Part shown: piece by piece, positions 37,508 to 47,224 of the stretch
Layout of the letters: every line of letters starts with the position of its first letter
Position numbering within the stretch: position 1 is the stretch's first letter
NCBI GenBank assembly: GCA_049487715.1
Contig: CP150569.1
Location: 310,001-374,000, forward strand
DNA from: Pycnococcus provasolii
Taxonomy: Eukaryota; Chlorophyta; Pseudoscourfieldiophyceae; Pseudoscourfieldiales
DNA length: 64,000 nucleotides
Direction: 5' to 3'
Position numbers and translations under genes: made by a program
The notes under the pieces: generated by a model
The model's database searches: none
The model's input: the letters and a program-made list of their open reading frames with translations, nothing else
What the model was told of the DNA's origin: nothing

Positions 37508-39601
37508 ATGGCTCCTCCTCCCCCTGCCCCTGATGGTTCCCATCATGGCGCCTCCTCTTCCTCTTCTTTCAAGCATGTTCATTATCATGTCGTCGAAGCT
37601 GTGCGTCTCTCAGGATGTTCATCCATCTCAAGTGCTTCTCAGTCTCCCAATAAGGAGTCGTCGTCATCAGATGCATTAGTAGTAGGGGGGGTAATTCCCA
37701 ATAAGAAGAAGAAACCGGAAGAGGACCGTGACTTCATGCGTGTGCTATTGTTAGATAAAGTCAGCCTTCCTTTTGATGGGGGACTGTTCAACCAACAAAC
37801 AGGGAACTCCTCGAAAGACTCTTTAGGGTTAGTGAGGTGTGGTGCACATTCCGCGTCATTCGCCGCGACGTTTCGGAGAATTCACCTCATTGCGAACGCA
37901 ATTGCAACGTGCATGGGAAACGAAGGATACAAGAAAAAACCACATGAAATACAAGAGGCGTACGCAGAAGAAGGAAAAGGAAGTCACGAAAACAACAGCA
38001 GCAGCAGCAGCAGCAGCAGCGGGGGCGGCGCAGAATGTGAGAGAATCGCCGTGCTCGCGAGTGACACGCACGAAGGAATGGAACTCATGTTCGCTGTCAC
38101 GCTAGCGGGATGCCCCGCGTGCGCGCTCAACCGCAGGTGGTCCGTGCGCGAAATGGTCAACGCCGCGAACATTGCGAGGTGCAACGCTGTCGTGCACGAC
38201 GCGGCGCACGCCGACGCCGCGGCGGAAGTGGCGAGGCAGGTTGGAGGAGCGGCACTCGCACACGGTAGACTGCTGCACGGCGCAAAGCAAGACAGCCAAT
38301 ACGATGACGACGACGACTTTGAAGATGAGCACGACGCAGCGGCGGCGCAGAGAATACACACGAATCCCATCGTGGGCACGTCGGAGGAGGCGTTCGTCGT
38401 GTTCACGTCCGGGACGACGGGTGCACCAAAGGCGGCAATGCTAAGTCATGCTGCCGTGTGCAGGCAAAGTGCGGCAAAGCTCGCCGCGGTGCACTACGAT
38501 GACCGTGATGTGTACCTGCACAACGCGCCGCTCTTTCACGTCGGAGGACTCTCGTCAATGCACGCCGCGTGGGAGGCGAAATGCAAGCACGTGCTCTACA
38601 GCGGCGGGTACTCAGCCGCGGCGTGCATAGCGGAGCTGACTCACCCTCGTGTGCCCGTGACTGCATTCATCGCCGTTCCGGCTATGCTCGTCGATTTGCT
38701 CGAAATGTGCAACGTGCGAGATGCGGGAACGGAGAAGCGACTCGTCTTCCCGTCGCTGCGTCGTGTGCTGATTGGCGGAGGCGCGATGACGCACGCCAAG
38801 GACGTGCTTGCGCTGCGCCGGCGCACGCCGAATGCCCAGCTCGTCACCGCGTACGGCTTGACAGAGGCGACGTCAAGCGTGACATTCTCAGAACTGCGAA
38901 TGCCTACGGCGGATGCCGCGCAGATGGGCATCGCCGTTGGCACACCGGGAAAGGGTATAGAGCTCGCGCTGCGTCGCGATGACGGCACGGTGGTAGCATT
39001 CGTGCCAGACGCCGGTCGTGGCGAGGTTCTGGTTCGCGGGGGCATTGCCATGCTCGGGTACGCGGGCGATGACGTTGGAACGGCCGCGGCATTTCACGGA
39101 GACTGGCTGCGTACCGGCGACGTGGGGTCGTGCGATGCACAGACGGGCGAGCTTCGACTCCACGGTCGCCTCAGTGAGCGAATCCGCTCGGGTGGCGAGA
39201 GCGTCGAGCCGATGGAGGTGGAAGCTGCTCTAGCCACATTTGACGCCGCACGGCTCGAGTGGGCAGTGGTTGGGATTCCAGATCGACGCCTTGGACACCG
39301 CGTGTGCGCCGTGTACTGTCTGCGAGCACCAACGTCGTCGCCGTCGTCGTCCCCCCACGCATCCTCCTTCTCCAACGGCAGCGGCGTGGCTGGTGAGAAC
39401 GACGACTCTGTGACTCTGCGCGACGTGACATTGCACTGCCGTCACACAGGTCTCGCGAACTACAAGCTCCCTCGTGCGCTCATTTGCACAGCCTCTCTGC
39501 CACGCAACGCTAATGGAAAGCTGCTTCGACGCGAGCTCGCACGCGATGTCGCTGCGGCGCTAGACAGATCCTCCAAACATCAAAACCAATCGAAGCTGTA
39601 A
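37508..39601 (+). CDS. 2-succinylbenzoate--CoA ligase-like (AAE14/MenE type) acyl-activating enzyme
   Basis: 697 residues from the ATG at 37508. An ANL-superfamily adenylating enzyme with FTSGTTGAPKAAMLSHAAV near 298 (P-loop), DVYLHNAPLFHVGGLSS near 340, VPAMLVDLL near 395, AYGLTEATSSVTF near 447, GDWLRTGDVG near 530 and the catalytic Lys in NGKLLRRE near 669. Wording around VYLHNAPL-HVGGLSS, the LIGGGAM segment and LHCRHTGLANYKLPRA follows plant AAE14, the plastidial or peroxisomal o-succinylbenzoyl-CoA ligase of phylloquinone (vitamin K1) synthesis. It is longer than plant AAE14 because of a Ser/His-rich N-terminus and low-complexity inserts, one from an AGC microsatellite near 37996. Another acyl-CoA synthetase specificity cannot be excluded. 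Confidence 0.75.
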   Translation: MAPPPPAPDGSHHGASSSSSFKHVHYHVVEAVRLSGCSSISSASQSPNKESSSSDALVVGGVIPNKKKKPEEDRDFMRVLLLDKVSLPFDGGLFNQQTGNSSKDSLGLVRCGAHSASFAATFRRIHLIANAIATCMGNEGYKKKPHEIQEAYAEEGKGSHENNSSSSSSSSGGGAECERIAVLASDTHEGMELMFAVTLAGCPACALNRRWSVREMVNAANIARCNAVVHDAAHADAAAEVARQVGGAALAHGRLLHGAKQDSQYDDDDDFEDEHDAAAAQRIHTNPIVGTSEEAFVVFTSGTTGAPKAAMLSHAAVCRQSAAKLAAVHYDDRDVYLHNAPLFHVGGLSSMHAAWEAKCKHVLYSGGYSAAACIAELTHPRVPVTAFIAVPAMLVDLLEMCNVRDAGTEKRLVFPSLRRVLIGGGAMTHAKDVLALRRRTPNAQLVTAYGLTEATSSVTFSELRMPTADAAQMGIAVGTPGKGIELALRRDDGTVVAFVPDAGRGEVLVRGGIAMLGYAGDDVGTAAAFHGDWLRTGDVGSCDAQTGELRLHGRLSERIRSGGESVEPMEVEAALATFDAARLEWAVVGIPDRRLGHRVCAVYCLRAPTSSPSSSPHASSFSNGSGVAGENDDSVTLRDVTLHCRHTGLANYKLPRALICTASLPRNANGKLLRRELARDVAAALDRSSKHQNQSKL

Positions 39602-39692
39602 AAATGATAGATGTAAGATTAAAAAGCCCGAGTTACATGAACAATATTCGCGTGTACGCCCATCTTTTCTTTGTCTTCACATCAAAAACACA

Positions 39693-40928
39693 CTAGTTGG
39701 GGAGAACGGGATGAACCCATCCGAATGTGTCCTCGGCGGTGCCAGCTTGGATGGAGGTAAGCGCGTCGTAGATTTCCATCGTGGTGGGGCCAGGATCGCT
39801 CGCGTCGCCGTACACCACCTCTTTGCCTTTGTATGTGATGGAACCCACCGGGCACACCACCACGGCGGTGCCAGTTGTGAACACCTCGTCCGCATCCAGC
39901 AGCTCGGTCACGGATACGGGAGTCTCCTCCACGTCGTATCCCTTGCTCCGCGCAAGCTCGATGACGGACTTCCGCGTAATGCCGGGCAAGATGGTCCCTC
40001 CCAGTGGCGGAGTCTTGATCGACTTGCCCTTGCGAACGAAGATGTTGCACGACGACACCTCCTCGATGTACTTGTTCTCCACGGCGTCGAGGTAAAGTAC
40101 ATCCGCGTATCCCTCCTTTTTCGCGGAAAGCTGCGTGACAAGCACCGGCGAGTAGTTTCCTGCAGCCTTGGTTCCACCCATGCCGCCGGGAGCCGCTCGG
40201 TGGAAGTGCTCCTCCACCACCAGCTTGATGGGCGTCAGCTGACCACCCTTGAAGTAGGCACCGACGGGCGAGCAGTACACGAGAAATGTGTACGACGGCG
40301 CAGGCCCCAGTCCGAGAATAGGCCCCGTTCCCATGAGAAGCGGGCGGAGGTACAGCGTTCCCTTTCCGTGAGGTGGCACGTAGCTCGCGTTCGCACGCAC
40401 CGTTTCCTCGACGCCACGAACGAACACCTCCTCGGGCACGGCCGGCATGGACATGCGCGCGGCACCCGCCGCGAACCGCGCGGCGTTCTCCGTTGGCCGG
40501 AAGAGAAGGATATTTCCGTCGGGTGATCGCTGCGCCTTCATGCCCTCGAAGATGCTCTGTCCATAGTTGATCACCTGCGCGGCTGGCGACACGGTGATGG
40601 GCCCGAACGCGTTCATTCCACCTCCTGCGTACGCCCCGTCGTCGCCAGACTCGGCGACCCACATCTCGTCTGTTTCCGTGAGTCCAAATCCGAGGCTGTC
40701 GAAGTCAAAGTCGGGGTTCGGCGCGTAGGCGGCGCTCGACGCGGACTCGGCGAGTGCACGCGTGCGCGTCGACGTCGACGTCTGCAGGGGCGTGCGTGAT
40801 CGCGCGGCGGCTGCAGCAAACGGCGACGGCGTCGGTAGTCTCGTGGAAGCCAGAGAGGGTCGAGAGGGTGCTGCTGCTCTTGCTGTGCTCCCCAGTGAGG
40901 TTTTTGTGCCCAAAAGTGATGATGCCAT
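39693..40928 (-). CDS. Branched-chain amino acid aminotransferase, plastid-type
   Basis: 411 residues from the ATG at 40928 (MASSLLGTKTSLGSTARAA); the first 55 residues are Ser/Thr/Ala/Arg-rich, a plastid transit peptide. The rest is a complete fold-type IV PLP enzyme of the BCAT group: INYGQSIFEGMKA, LYLRPLLMGTGP, the PLP lysine in GGTKAAGNYSP near 250, YIEEVSSCNIF, ILPGITRKSVIELA and TTGTAVVVCPVGSI. It catalyses the last step of Val, Leu and Ile synthesis, or the first step of their breakdown, with 2-oxoglutarate/glutamate. It converges on the AAE14-like gene about 90 bases away and is divergent from SMC3 across a 920-base shared upstream region. Confidence 0.93.
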   Translation of the reverse strand: MASSLLGTKTSLGSTARAAAPSRPSLASTRLPTPSPFAAAAARSRTPLQTSTSTRTRALAESASSAAYAPNPDFDFDSLGFGLTETDEMWVAESGDDGAYAGGGMNAFGPITVSPAAQVINYGQSIFEGMKAQRSPDGNILLFRPTENAARFAAGAARMSMPAVPEEVFVRGVEETVRANASYVPPHGKGTLYLRPLLMGTGPILGLGPAPSYTFLVYCSPVGAYFKGGQLTPIKLVVEEHFHRAAPGGMGGTKAAGNYSPVLVTQLSAKKEGYADVLYLDAVENKYIEEVSSCNIFVRKGKSIKTPPLGGTILPGITRKSVIELARSKGYDVEETPVSVTELLDADEVFTTGTAVVVCPVGSITYKGKEVVYGDASDPGPTTMEIYDALTSIQAGTAEDTFGWVHPVLPN

Positions 40929-41848
40929 GGTTGTTGTATATAAGTTCCTCGCTTTGTTGCTGTTAACGCCTAGTTTGAAACCTGAGTCTGAGAGTGAAAG
41001 TGCACCAAAATAATCGCAACTGATTCTAAAATAACTACAACAGACACGACTACCCCAGCTACCGACTACCAACTGTTTCACACTTGAAGAGACACGGGTG
41101 GGAATCGTGCCTGACTGAACTGAACTGAACTCCTTATGTATCGTACGATGAAGTTGATTGGTTCTCTAGAGAACGACCGATCGATCGAGCGAACAAGCGC
41201 GAAGAAACACTCGACGCAAGCCACAACGCAGATAGCGTAAGAGAGCGTTGGTTGGCGCACGCACGTAAGAAACACCGCCGACACCGGCCAGAGAATGAGA
41301 TGAGACGGTGGGAGTGAAATGGACGTGGATGAGAAGAGGAGAGGAAAAACGCAAAAAAATAAATAATCCCCATGAATGCAATTCGGGGTTACAGAAAAAA
41401 GTAAACTAAAAAACCGAAAAACGACGTTCGGGGTTGGTTGGCATCGCCTTCATGCCAGTGGACCCGCCCATGGTGCCCTCGTGAGGTTTTGAGTTGTGGA
41501 ATTCTTCTGGAATTCTTGGCGCCCAATTTCCTCTCCCCCCACCTGTTTTCCCCCAAAGCAGGCCCCCCCAAGCTCCCTTGCGCGCGCCAAAAAAATAGCC
41601 ATTCATTTCCCGGGACATTTTCCGACCCTTCAAATCATAACCGGCCAGGCAGAATCAGGCAGAGAGGCATTCAGGCAGAGAGTCATTCAGGCAGAGAGTC
41701 ATTCAGGCAGCTCGTCGGTCAGCTGTCAGCATTCACTTCACTTCACTTCACTTCACTTCACTTAAGAAGAAGACCTGCAAGAGTCGGGAAGAATCTGCGT
41801 CATCGTCATCTGCATCACCTGCACTATCGTCACTGATAATCAACCAGC
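40929..41848. other. Divergent upstream region of BCAT and SMC3 with minisatellites
   Basis: No coding frame supported. It holds (TGAAC)3 at 41115-41129, a 16-base tandem repeat TCATTCAGGCAGAGAG (about four copies, 41653-41710), and a pentanucleotide run (ACTTC)n at 41732-41764 within the SMC3 leader. TCGGGGTT words are at 41384 and 41425. Both promoters lie here. Confidence 0.6.
41653..41764 (+). repeat. Minisatellite plus (ACTTC)n in the SMC3 5' region
   Basis: About four copies of a 16-base unit, TCATTCAGGCAGAGAG (41653-41710), are followed by about five ACTTC units (41732-41764). They lie 85-195 bases upstream of the SMC3 ATG. Confidence 0.8.
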
Positions 41849-44800
41849 ATGCACATCAAGCAGGTCATCATCGAAGGGTTCAAGTCCTACAAGGACCAAA
41901 TCATCACCGAGCCCTTCTCGCCCAAGTTTAACGTGGTCGTCGGCGCGAACGGATCAGGAAAGTCCAACTTCTTCGCCGCCATCAGGTTCGTGCTCACAGA
42001 CCTGGGAAAGGACAGCGACAACGCGTCCAACACAAGCAACACGCTCAGAGCCGAGGACAGGCAGGCTCTCATGTACGAAGGCCCCGGTGCGAGAGGTGTG
42101 CTCAGCGCGTACGTCGAGGTGGTGTTCGACAACACCGACGGACGACTTCCCATCGACGGCAAGGACGAAGTGCGCCTGCGACGAACCGTGGGACTGCACA
42201 AGGATGAGTTCTACGTCAACGGAAGGCACGTCACCAAGACGGAGGTTTCAAACCTGCTCGAGAGCGCGGGATTCAGCAGGAGCAATCCGTACTACGTCGT
42301 GCAGCAGGGAAAAATTACAAGACTCACAGTCATGAAAGACAGCCAGAGGCTGCACCTTCTCAAGGAGATTGGAGGCACCAACACGTACGAGGAAAGGCGG
42401 AAAGAGAGCGTGAAGATTCTCGCCGAGGCGGAGCGCAAGCTGAACCAAACCAAGGAAACGATCGAGGACATACGCGCGAAACTCACAGAACTCGAAGAGG
42501 AAAAAGCGGAGCTGCTCAAGTGGCAAAAGGTGGAGAAGTCGAAGCGAAGCATCGAGTACGCCATCTTCGACCACGACTACCAGGACGTGCGCAAGAAGAT
42601 CGAGGATGTCGACGCGAAGCGTGCGAAGGTGCTTCACCAGAGCAACACGCTCGAGAGCTCCATGCACGACGCACAAGACAGCTACAGCCACCTGGAGGAG
42701 GAGCTGCAGGCACTCGAGGAGGAGCTCGCGGTGTCCACGGAACGACTTGCGAAGCTGGACGCAGAGAGGAGCGCGGCACTCCAGGAGCTCGCGAGCGCGG
42801 ATGCCGACGTCGCGGAGCTCGAGGAGGAGCTCGAGGCGGAGAAGCAGTCCGCGGGCAGCATGCGCGCGGAGATCGACTCGCTGACGGCGGAGATCACGAA
42901 AAGCCAGGGAGAGCTCGACGGAACTGTCGCGCCGAAGCTCGAGGAGATGAGCGGGCGAGTCGCCGCGCTGACGTCCGAGCGCGCGTCTCTCGAGCGCAAG
43001 CTGCAGCACCTGTACCAGAAGCAGGGCAAGAGTAAGGCGTTCAAGTCCATCGAGGAGCGCGACGCGTGGCTGACGTCCGAGATTGACACAATGCGCAAGA
43101 CGGAGACGGCTGTCAAGTCGAACACCGAGAAGCTGACGGCGGAGGTGGCTGCGTCTGACAAGAACCTCGCGGAACTCGGCGAGCGCATCACGAAGACGGA
43201 GGCATCCGTCGACGCGGCGCAGGAGAAGGAGGCGGAGCACAAGGCGGCGATCGGAAAGGCGAAGGCGGCGCGCGACGACGCGATGAATCGTCGAAAGGAG
43301 CTGTGGAAAGCTGACAACGAGGATGCGAAGAAGCTAGCATCCGTCAAGAATGAGGTGCTGAAGAAGCAGAAGACGATGGACCAGGCGGTACCTCGCGACA
43401 TTCAGATGGGACTGCGCAATGTCAAGGACATCGTCGCGGAGCTCGGGCTCACGGACAAGTACCACGGGCCGCTCATCGAGCTGTTCGAGTGCACGGAGGT
43501 GTACCAGACGGCGGTGGAGGTGACTGCGGGAAATCAGCTGTTTTTCGTCGTGGTGGACAACGTCGACGTCGCCTCCAAAATCATTCAGAGGCTAAATCGC
43601 GACAAGAAGGGGCGCATCTCATTCCTCCCACTGCAGCAGATGCGAGCGCGGCAGCAGCTGCAATCGGCGCGGACGGGAGGTAACGACGACGACGACGACG
43701 ACGGAGGCGCCGTGTCAGTCGACGGCATCATGGCTCGCATTCCAGAGCAGCACAAGAAGGACGTCGTGGCGCTGATCAGCAAGCTCAAGTACAACAGGCA
43801 GTACGAGCCGGCTCTCAATCACATCTTCGGCAAGACGATGGTCTGCCGCAACCTCGACGTTGCCAGCGTCGTGGCGAAGGAATGCAAGCTGAACGCAATC
43901 ACGCTGAGCGGCGACCAGGTGCACAAGAAGGGCGCATTCACGGGCGGGTTCCACGACGCACGCCGCTCGAAGATGGCGTCGTACGCCTCGCTGCTGAAGC
44001 TGCAGAAGGAGAGGGCGGTGGTGTCCGCGGCGCAGGAGAGCCGCAAGGCTGAGCTGCTGAAGGTGGACCAGGAGGTGTCGAAGCTCCTCGGCGACATGGA
44101 CAAGACGACGGCGGAGATGAAGCACGCGCGAGGCAGCGCGGCGGCACTTGGGCAGGAGCTTAGCTCGCTGAAGAAGTCGCTGCAGGATGCGAAAAAGTCG
44201 CGCGCTGCGCTGGACGCGGATCTCGCGGCGGCGAAGTCCGAGCTGGCGGACATCGAGCAGAGCATCGCGCACCTCACGTCCGACCTGAACGACAAGGACA
44301 TGAGTTCAACGCTCAGCAAGGAAGACACCGCGCAGATGATCGCGCTTCAGACGGAGCTGGAGGGTGCGGAGTCAAATCTTGCGAAGCTGCTCACCGAGCA
44401 GACGACGCTCGAGAAGAGCCAAGCGGAGCTGGACCTGCGCCTGAGCCAGAACCTGCGCAAGCGTCACATGGAGCTTGAGGCGAGGCTGTCGGAGACGGAG
44501 AAGGCGTCAAAGGTGGATGCCGAGACGCTCACCTCGCGCACGGAGGCGAAGGAGCGCGGGCGCACAACGGTGGACTCGCTGCAGTCGCAGTACGACGAGC
44601 TTGCGAAGGGCGTGAGCGAGCAAAAGGATCGCGAGGCGAAGCTGCGTGCGGAATACGAGGAGGCACGCGCTGGCGAGCAGGGCCGCGCCGCAAGCATGGA
44701 GGAGAGCCGTCGCCAGCTGGAGTCGTACCAGACGAAGAAGGCGATGTACGTCGCCCGTCGCGACGAGCTGTCCAAGAAAATTCGCGAGATTGGCAGCCTG

Positions 44801-45802
44801 CCGAGCGACGCTTTCGAGAAGTACCGCGGCAAGTCTGTGAAGGAGCTGCACAAGCTGCTGAAGGAGGTGCTCGACCAGCAGGTGGGCTTCAACAAGGTGA
44901 ACCAGAAGGCGCTGGACCAGTACATCAACTTCACCGAGCAGCTCGAGGATCTCACGAAGAGGCAGGCGGAGATTGAGGCTGGCAACAAGAAGATCCAGGA
45001 GCTGATCACAACGCTCGACCAGAAGAAGGACGAGGCGATCGAGAGAACCTTCAAGCAGGTGAGCCGCAACTTCCGCGAGGTGTTCAAGGAGCTCGTTCCT
45101 GACGGCGAGGGACACCTGGTGATGGTGAAGGCGAAGAAGAGTAAGGATGGCGCCGGAGGTGGCGACGACGATGACGACGACGACGACGACGAGGACGACG
45201 AAAATCGCAGCGCGGCGGCGAATGCGGCTACCGGTGCTGCGGGACCTTCTTCGTCCGCACCGTCTTTTGAGAGCCGCTACAGTGGCGTGAAGCCGCAGGT
45301 GGCATTCGGGCCTGGCCACGTCGCCAAACAGATGAAGCAGCTGAGCGGTGGCCAGAAGACGGTGGTGGCGCTGGCACTTGTGCTGGCGATCCAGAAATGC
45401 GACCCTGCACCCTTCTATCTCTTCGACGAGATTGACGCAGCCTTGGACGTACAGTACCGGGCGACGGTGGCTGCCACGCTCCGCCGACGATGCGACGATG
45501 CCAGTGCGCCGTCGCAATTCATCGCGACCACGTTCCACCCAGAGCTGGTGAAGCGTGCAGATCGCGCGTACGGCGTGTCGCAGCGCAATCGCGTCTCGCG
45601 CGTCGCGCGCGTCACAGGCGCAGAGGCGCTTGCCTTCCTCGATGCTGGCGGTGCGGCGGACGACGACGACGACGCTGGCGGAAACGACCACAACAATGAA
45701 AAGAAGACGAAGCGTAAGCGCCGTGGCGACGACGATGAGGAGGCGGTGGCCGAGGAGGAGGAGGAGAACAGTGACGAGGACGACGACGACATGGACGTCT
45801 AG
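41849..45802 (+). CDS. SMC3: SMC3, cohesin ATPase subunit
   Basis: 1317 residues in one frame. N-terminus MHIKQVIIEGFKSYKDQ with Walker A GANGSGKSN near residue 33. NLLESAGFSRSNPYYVVQQG near 130 is a near-exact cohesin SMC3 signature. Long coiled coils flank a hinge at about 515-700 (GPLIELFECTEVYQTAVEVT, DQVHKKGAFTGGF). The C-terminal head has the signature LSGGQKT near 1165 and Walker B FYLFDEIDAALD near 1189. It forms the cohesin ring with SMC1 and the kleisin. Odd points: an acidic insert (GGDDDDDDDDDEDDE) near 1103 before the C-terminal head, a C-terminal acidic/basic extension with KKTKRKRR, and His117-Lys118 where two acetylatable lysines are normally found. Confidence 0.97.
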   Translation: MHIKQVIIEGFKSYKDQIITEPFSPKFNVVVGANGSGKSNFFAAIRFVLTDLGKDSDNASNTSNTLRAEDRQALMYEGPGARGVLSAYVEVVFDNTDGRLPIDGKDEVRLRRTVGLHKDEFYVNGRHVTKTEVSNLLESAGFSRSNPYYVVQQGKITRLTVMKDSQRLHLLKEIGGTNTYEERRKESVKILAEAERKLNQTKETIEDIRAKLTELEEEKAELLKWQKVEKSKRSIEYAIFDHDYQDVRKKIEDVDAKRAKVLHQSNTLESSMHDAQDSYSHLEEELQALEEELAVSTERLAKLDAERSAALQELASADADVAELEEELEAEKQSAGSMRAEIDSLTAEITKSQGELDGTVAPKLEEMSGRVAALTSERASLERKLQHLYQKQGKSKAFKSIEERDAWLTSEIDTMRKTETAVKSNTEKLTAEVAASDKNLAELGERITKTEASVDAAQEKEAEHKAAIGKAKAARDDAMNRRKELWKADNEDAKKLASVKNEVLKKQKTMDQAVPRDIQMGLRNVKDIVAELGLTDKYHGPLIELFECTEVYQTAVEVTAGNQLFFVVVDNVDVASKIIQRLNRDKKGRISFLPLQQMRARQQLQSARTGGNDDDDDDGGAVSVDGIMARIPEQHKKDVVALISKLKYNRQYEPALNHIFGKTMVCRNLDVASVVAKECKLNAITLSGDQVHKKGAFTGGFHDARRSKMASYASLLKLQKERAVVSAAQESRKAELLKVDQEVSKLLGDMDKTTAEMKHARGSAAALGQELSSLKKSLQDAKKSRAALDADLAAAKSELADIEQSIAHLTSDLNDKDMSSTLSKEDTAQMIALQTELEGAESNLAKLLTEQTTLEKSQAELDLRLSQNLRKRHMELEARLSETEKASKVDAETLTSRTEAKERGRTTVDSLQSQYDELAKGVSEQKDREAKLRAEYEEARAGEQGRAASMEESRRQLESYQTKKAMYVARRDELSKKIREIGSLPSDAFEKYRGKSVKELHKLLKEVLDQQVGFNKVNQKALDQYINFTEQLEDLTKRQAEIEAGNKKIQELITTLDQKKDEAIERTFKQVSRNFREVFKELVPDGEGHLVMVKAKKSKDGAGGGDDDDDDDDDEDDENRSAAANAATGAAGPSSSAPSFESRYSGVKPQVAFGPGHVAKQMKQLSGGQKTVVALALVLAIQKCDPAPFYLFDEIDAALDVQYRATVAATLRRRCDDASAPSQFIATTFHPELVKRADRAYGVSQRNRVSRVARVTGAEALAFLDAGGAADDDDDAGGNDHNNEKKTKRKRRGDDDEEAVAEEEEENSDEDDDDMDV

Positions 45803-46034
45803 AAACTATTTTTGCCGCCCTCCCTGCGAATTTGAGATAAATTTTCGTTGCTGCCACATAACCCCGAATGGCAATTTGTATCTGAGAGAAACACGACCAA
45901 TTACCAAATCAGTGAAATCACCTTCACAGCTTCCCACCTGCCCCAGTGCCCCTGTCCGGGCCCCTAAATGCCACCGGCCCCACGTAAGCACTTGTCAACG
46001 CGCATCACTTCCCATTTCCCAAACCCAAACCACC

Positions 46035-46994
46035 ATGTCGCGCAAGCTTTGTGTGGCTACCTTTGTCGCCGCCTTCATCGTCGGCGCATTCACTGCGGAC
46101 GTCGTAGTAGAGGCGCGAAAGATGCTGCAGTCAGATGACGATGGTCGTCTGGATGAATCTCTGCTCCCTGTCGTCAATGTGGAGGAAAATGGCGACGATG
46201 TGAAGGCGGTGGGCGGCATCGAAAATGGCGTGAATGGACAGTCGCCGTCCTGGCAAGCGCCAGGCGGTGGCGAAGGCGGTGGGCAAGCGCCGGAATCCTG
46301 GCGCGACCCTAACCTCATCTCGCCTCCGCCTGCGCAACAAGCGCCGGAATCCTGGCGCGACCCTAACCTCATGCCTCCGCCTGCGCAACAAGCGCCGGAA
46401 TCCTGGCGCGACCCTAACCTCATGCCTCCGCCTGCGCAACAAGCGCCCTCGGAACGATCCACCGGCGGCGACGGTCAAGAACGCGGGACGTATGTGCTTC
46501 CCGACGGAAGCCGTGTCGCGTGGCAAAGGTGGGGTGGCAACAATCAAGGAGGAGGAGTCAGCATGATCTCGACGACGGGTGGAGACAACAACAACTTCCG
46601 TGGCGGCGGCATCATGACAGGCTCGTGGTACGGCTTCCCAAACCAGCAGCAGTGGATGGGATCAGGAGGGCAGCTACCTCCAGCATCGTGGCGTAGCACA
46701 TCGTGGCGTAGCACTCTTCCCGCGGAAGATGCGAGTGCAGATGCGAGTGCGGATGCGACTCGCTCCGACGACGGCGGTGGTGGTGGTGGTGCAGGTGACG
46801 AGGATGAATTCCGTTCCGTCGGCCCATCGGGCGTGGGCGTGGGCGGTGGTCTCCCCCCTCCGCAGTACTACTACGGCGGTGGAGCGCCGTACTACGGCGG
46901 CGGCGGATACCCGTGGTGGGGGTACATGCCCCCTCTGTCAGCGATGCAGCCATACAATCCGGCTGTGGCCATGCTCCAAGGGATGGTGGGCTGA
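46035..46994 (+). CDS. Secreted Pro/Gly/Ser-rich protein with 17-residue repeats
   Basis: 319 residues from the ATG at 46035 (CACCATGTC). The N-terminal MSRKLCVATFVAAFIVGAFT is a signal peptide. After an acidic linker come three tandem copies of APESWRDPNLMPPPAQQ (46287-46442; the first copy has one extra residue), then a Gly-rich part with TSWRSTSWRST and a C-terminal tail rich in Tyr, Gly and Pro (YYYGGGAPYYGGGGYPWWGY). No enzyme domain. It looks like a structural, cell-wall or mucilage protein; the Tyr/Gly-rich end could cross-link. Function is inference from composition only. The longer upstream frame overlaps the end of SMC3 and is discarded. Confidence 0.7.
   Translation: MSRKLCVATFVAAFIVGAFTADVVVEARKMLQSDDDGRLDESLLPVVNVEENGDDVKAVGGIENGVNGQSPSWQAPGGGEGGGQAPESWRDPNLISPPPAQQAPESWRDPNLMPPPAQQAPESWRDPNLMPPPAQQAPSERSTGGDGQERGTYVLPDGSRVAWQRWGGNNQGGGVSMISTTGGDNNNFRGGGIMTGSWYGFPNQQQWMGSGGQLPPASWRSTSWRSTLPAEDASADASADATRSDDGGGGGGAGDEDEFRSVGPSGVGVGGGLPPPQYYYGGGAPYYGGGGYPWWGYMPPLSAMQPYNPAVAMLQGMVG
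46287..46442 (+). repeat. Three tandem 51-54-base coding repeats
   Basis: Copies at 46287-46340, 46341-46391 and 46392-46442 are nearly identical at the DNA level; the first has one extra codon. They encode APESWRDPNL(M/I) followed by a Pro/Gln-rich spacer. Confidence 0.9.
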
Positions 46995-47161
46995 GCACAG
47001 CAGGCAAAGCAGCAAAGCAATGGGGAAGAAGGGAAGGCGTGATGTCATACGAGGAGTGAATCGGTGCGTGTAGTAAACGATGCATCTGTTTTTTGACCCC
47101 TGGTGAGATGGGGGCGGCGGCGGGCCTGTCACAAGTCACCCCTCAGCTTCGTAACAAGTAC

Positions 47162-47192
47162 ATGCCGAAAACGAAGAAAAGTCAAAAACGCG

Positions 47193-47224
<32 letters not shown>

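Noticed and set aside
42248-43240. 330-codon minus-strand frame in SMC3
   Set aside because: Leu/Arg-rich antisense of the SMC3 coiled coil.
44507-45691. 394-codon minus-strand frame in SMC3
   Set aside because: Antisense shadow of the SMC3 C-terminal half; the sense strand carries signature and Walker B motifs.
45555-46034. Upstream extension of the secreted repeat protein
   Set aside because: It overlaps the SMC3 end in another frame and is Arg/Thr-rich; the ATG at 46035 begins a clean signal peptide.
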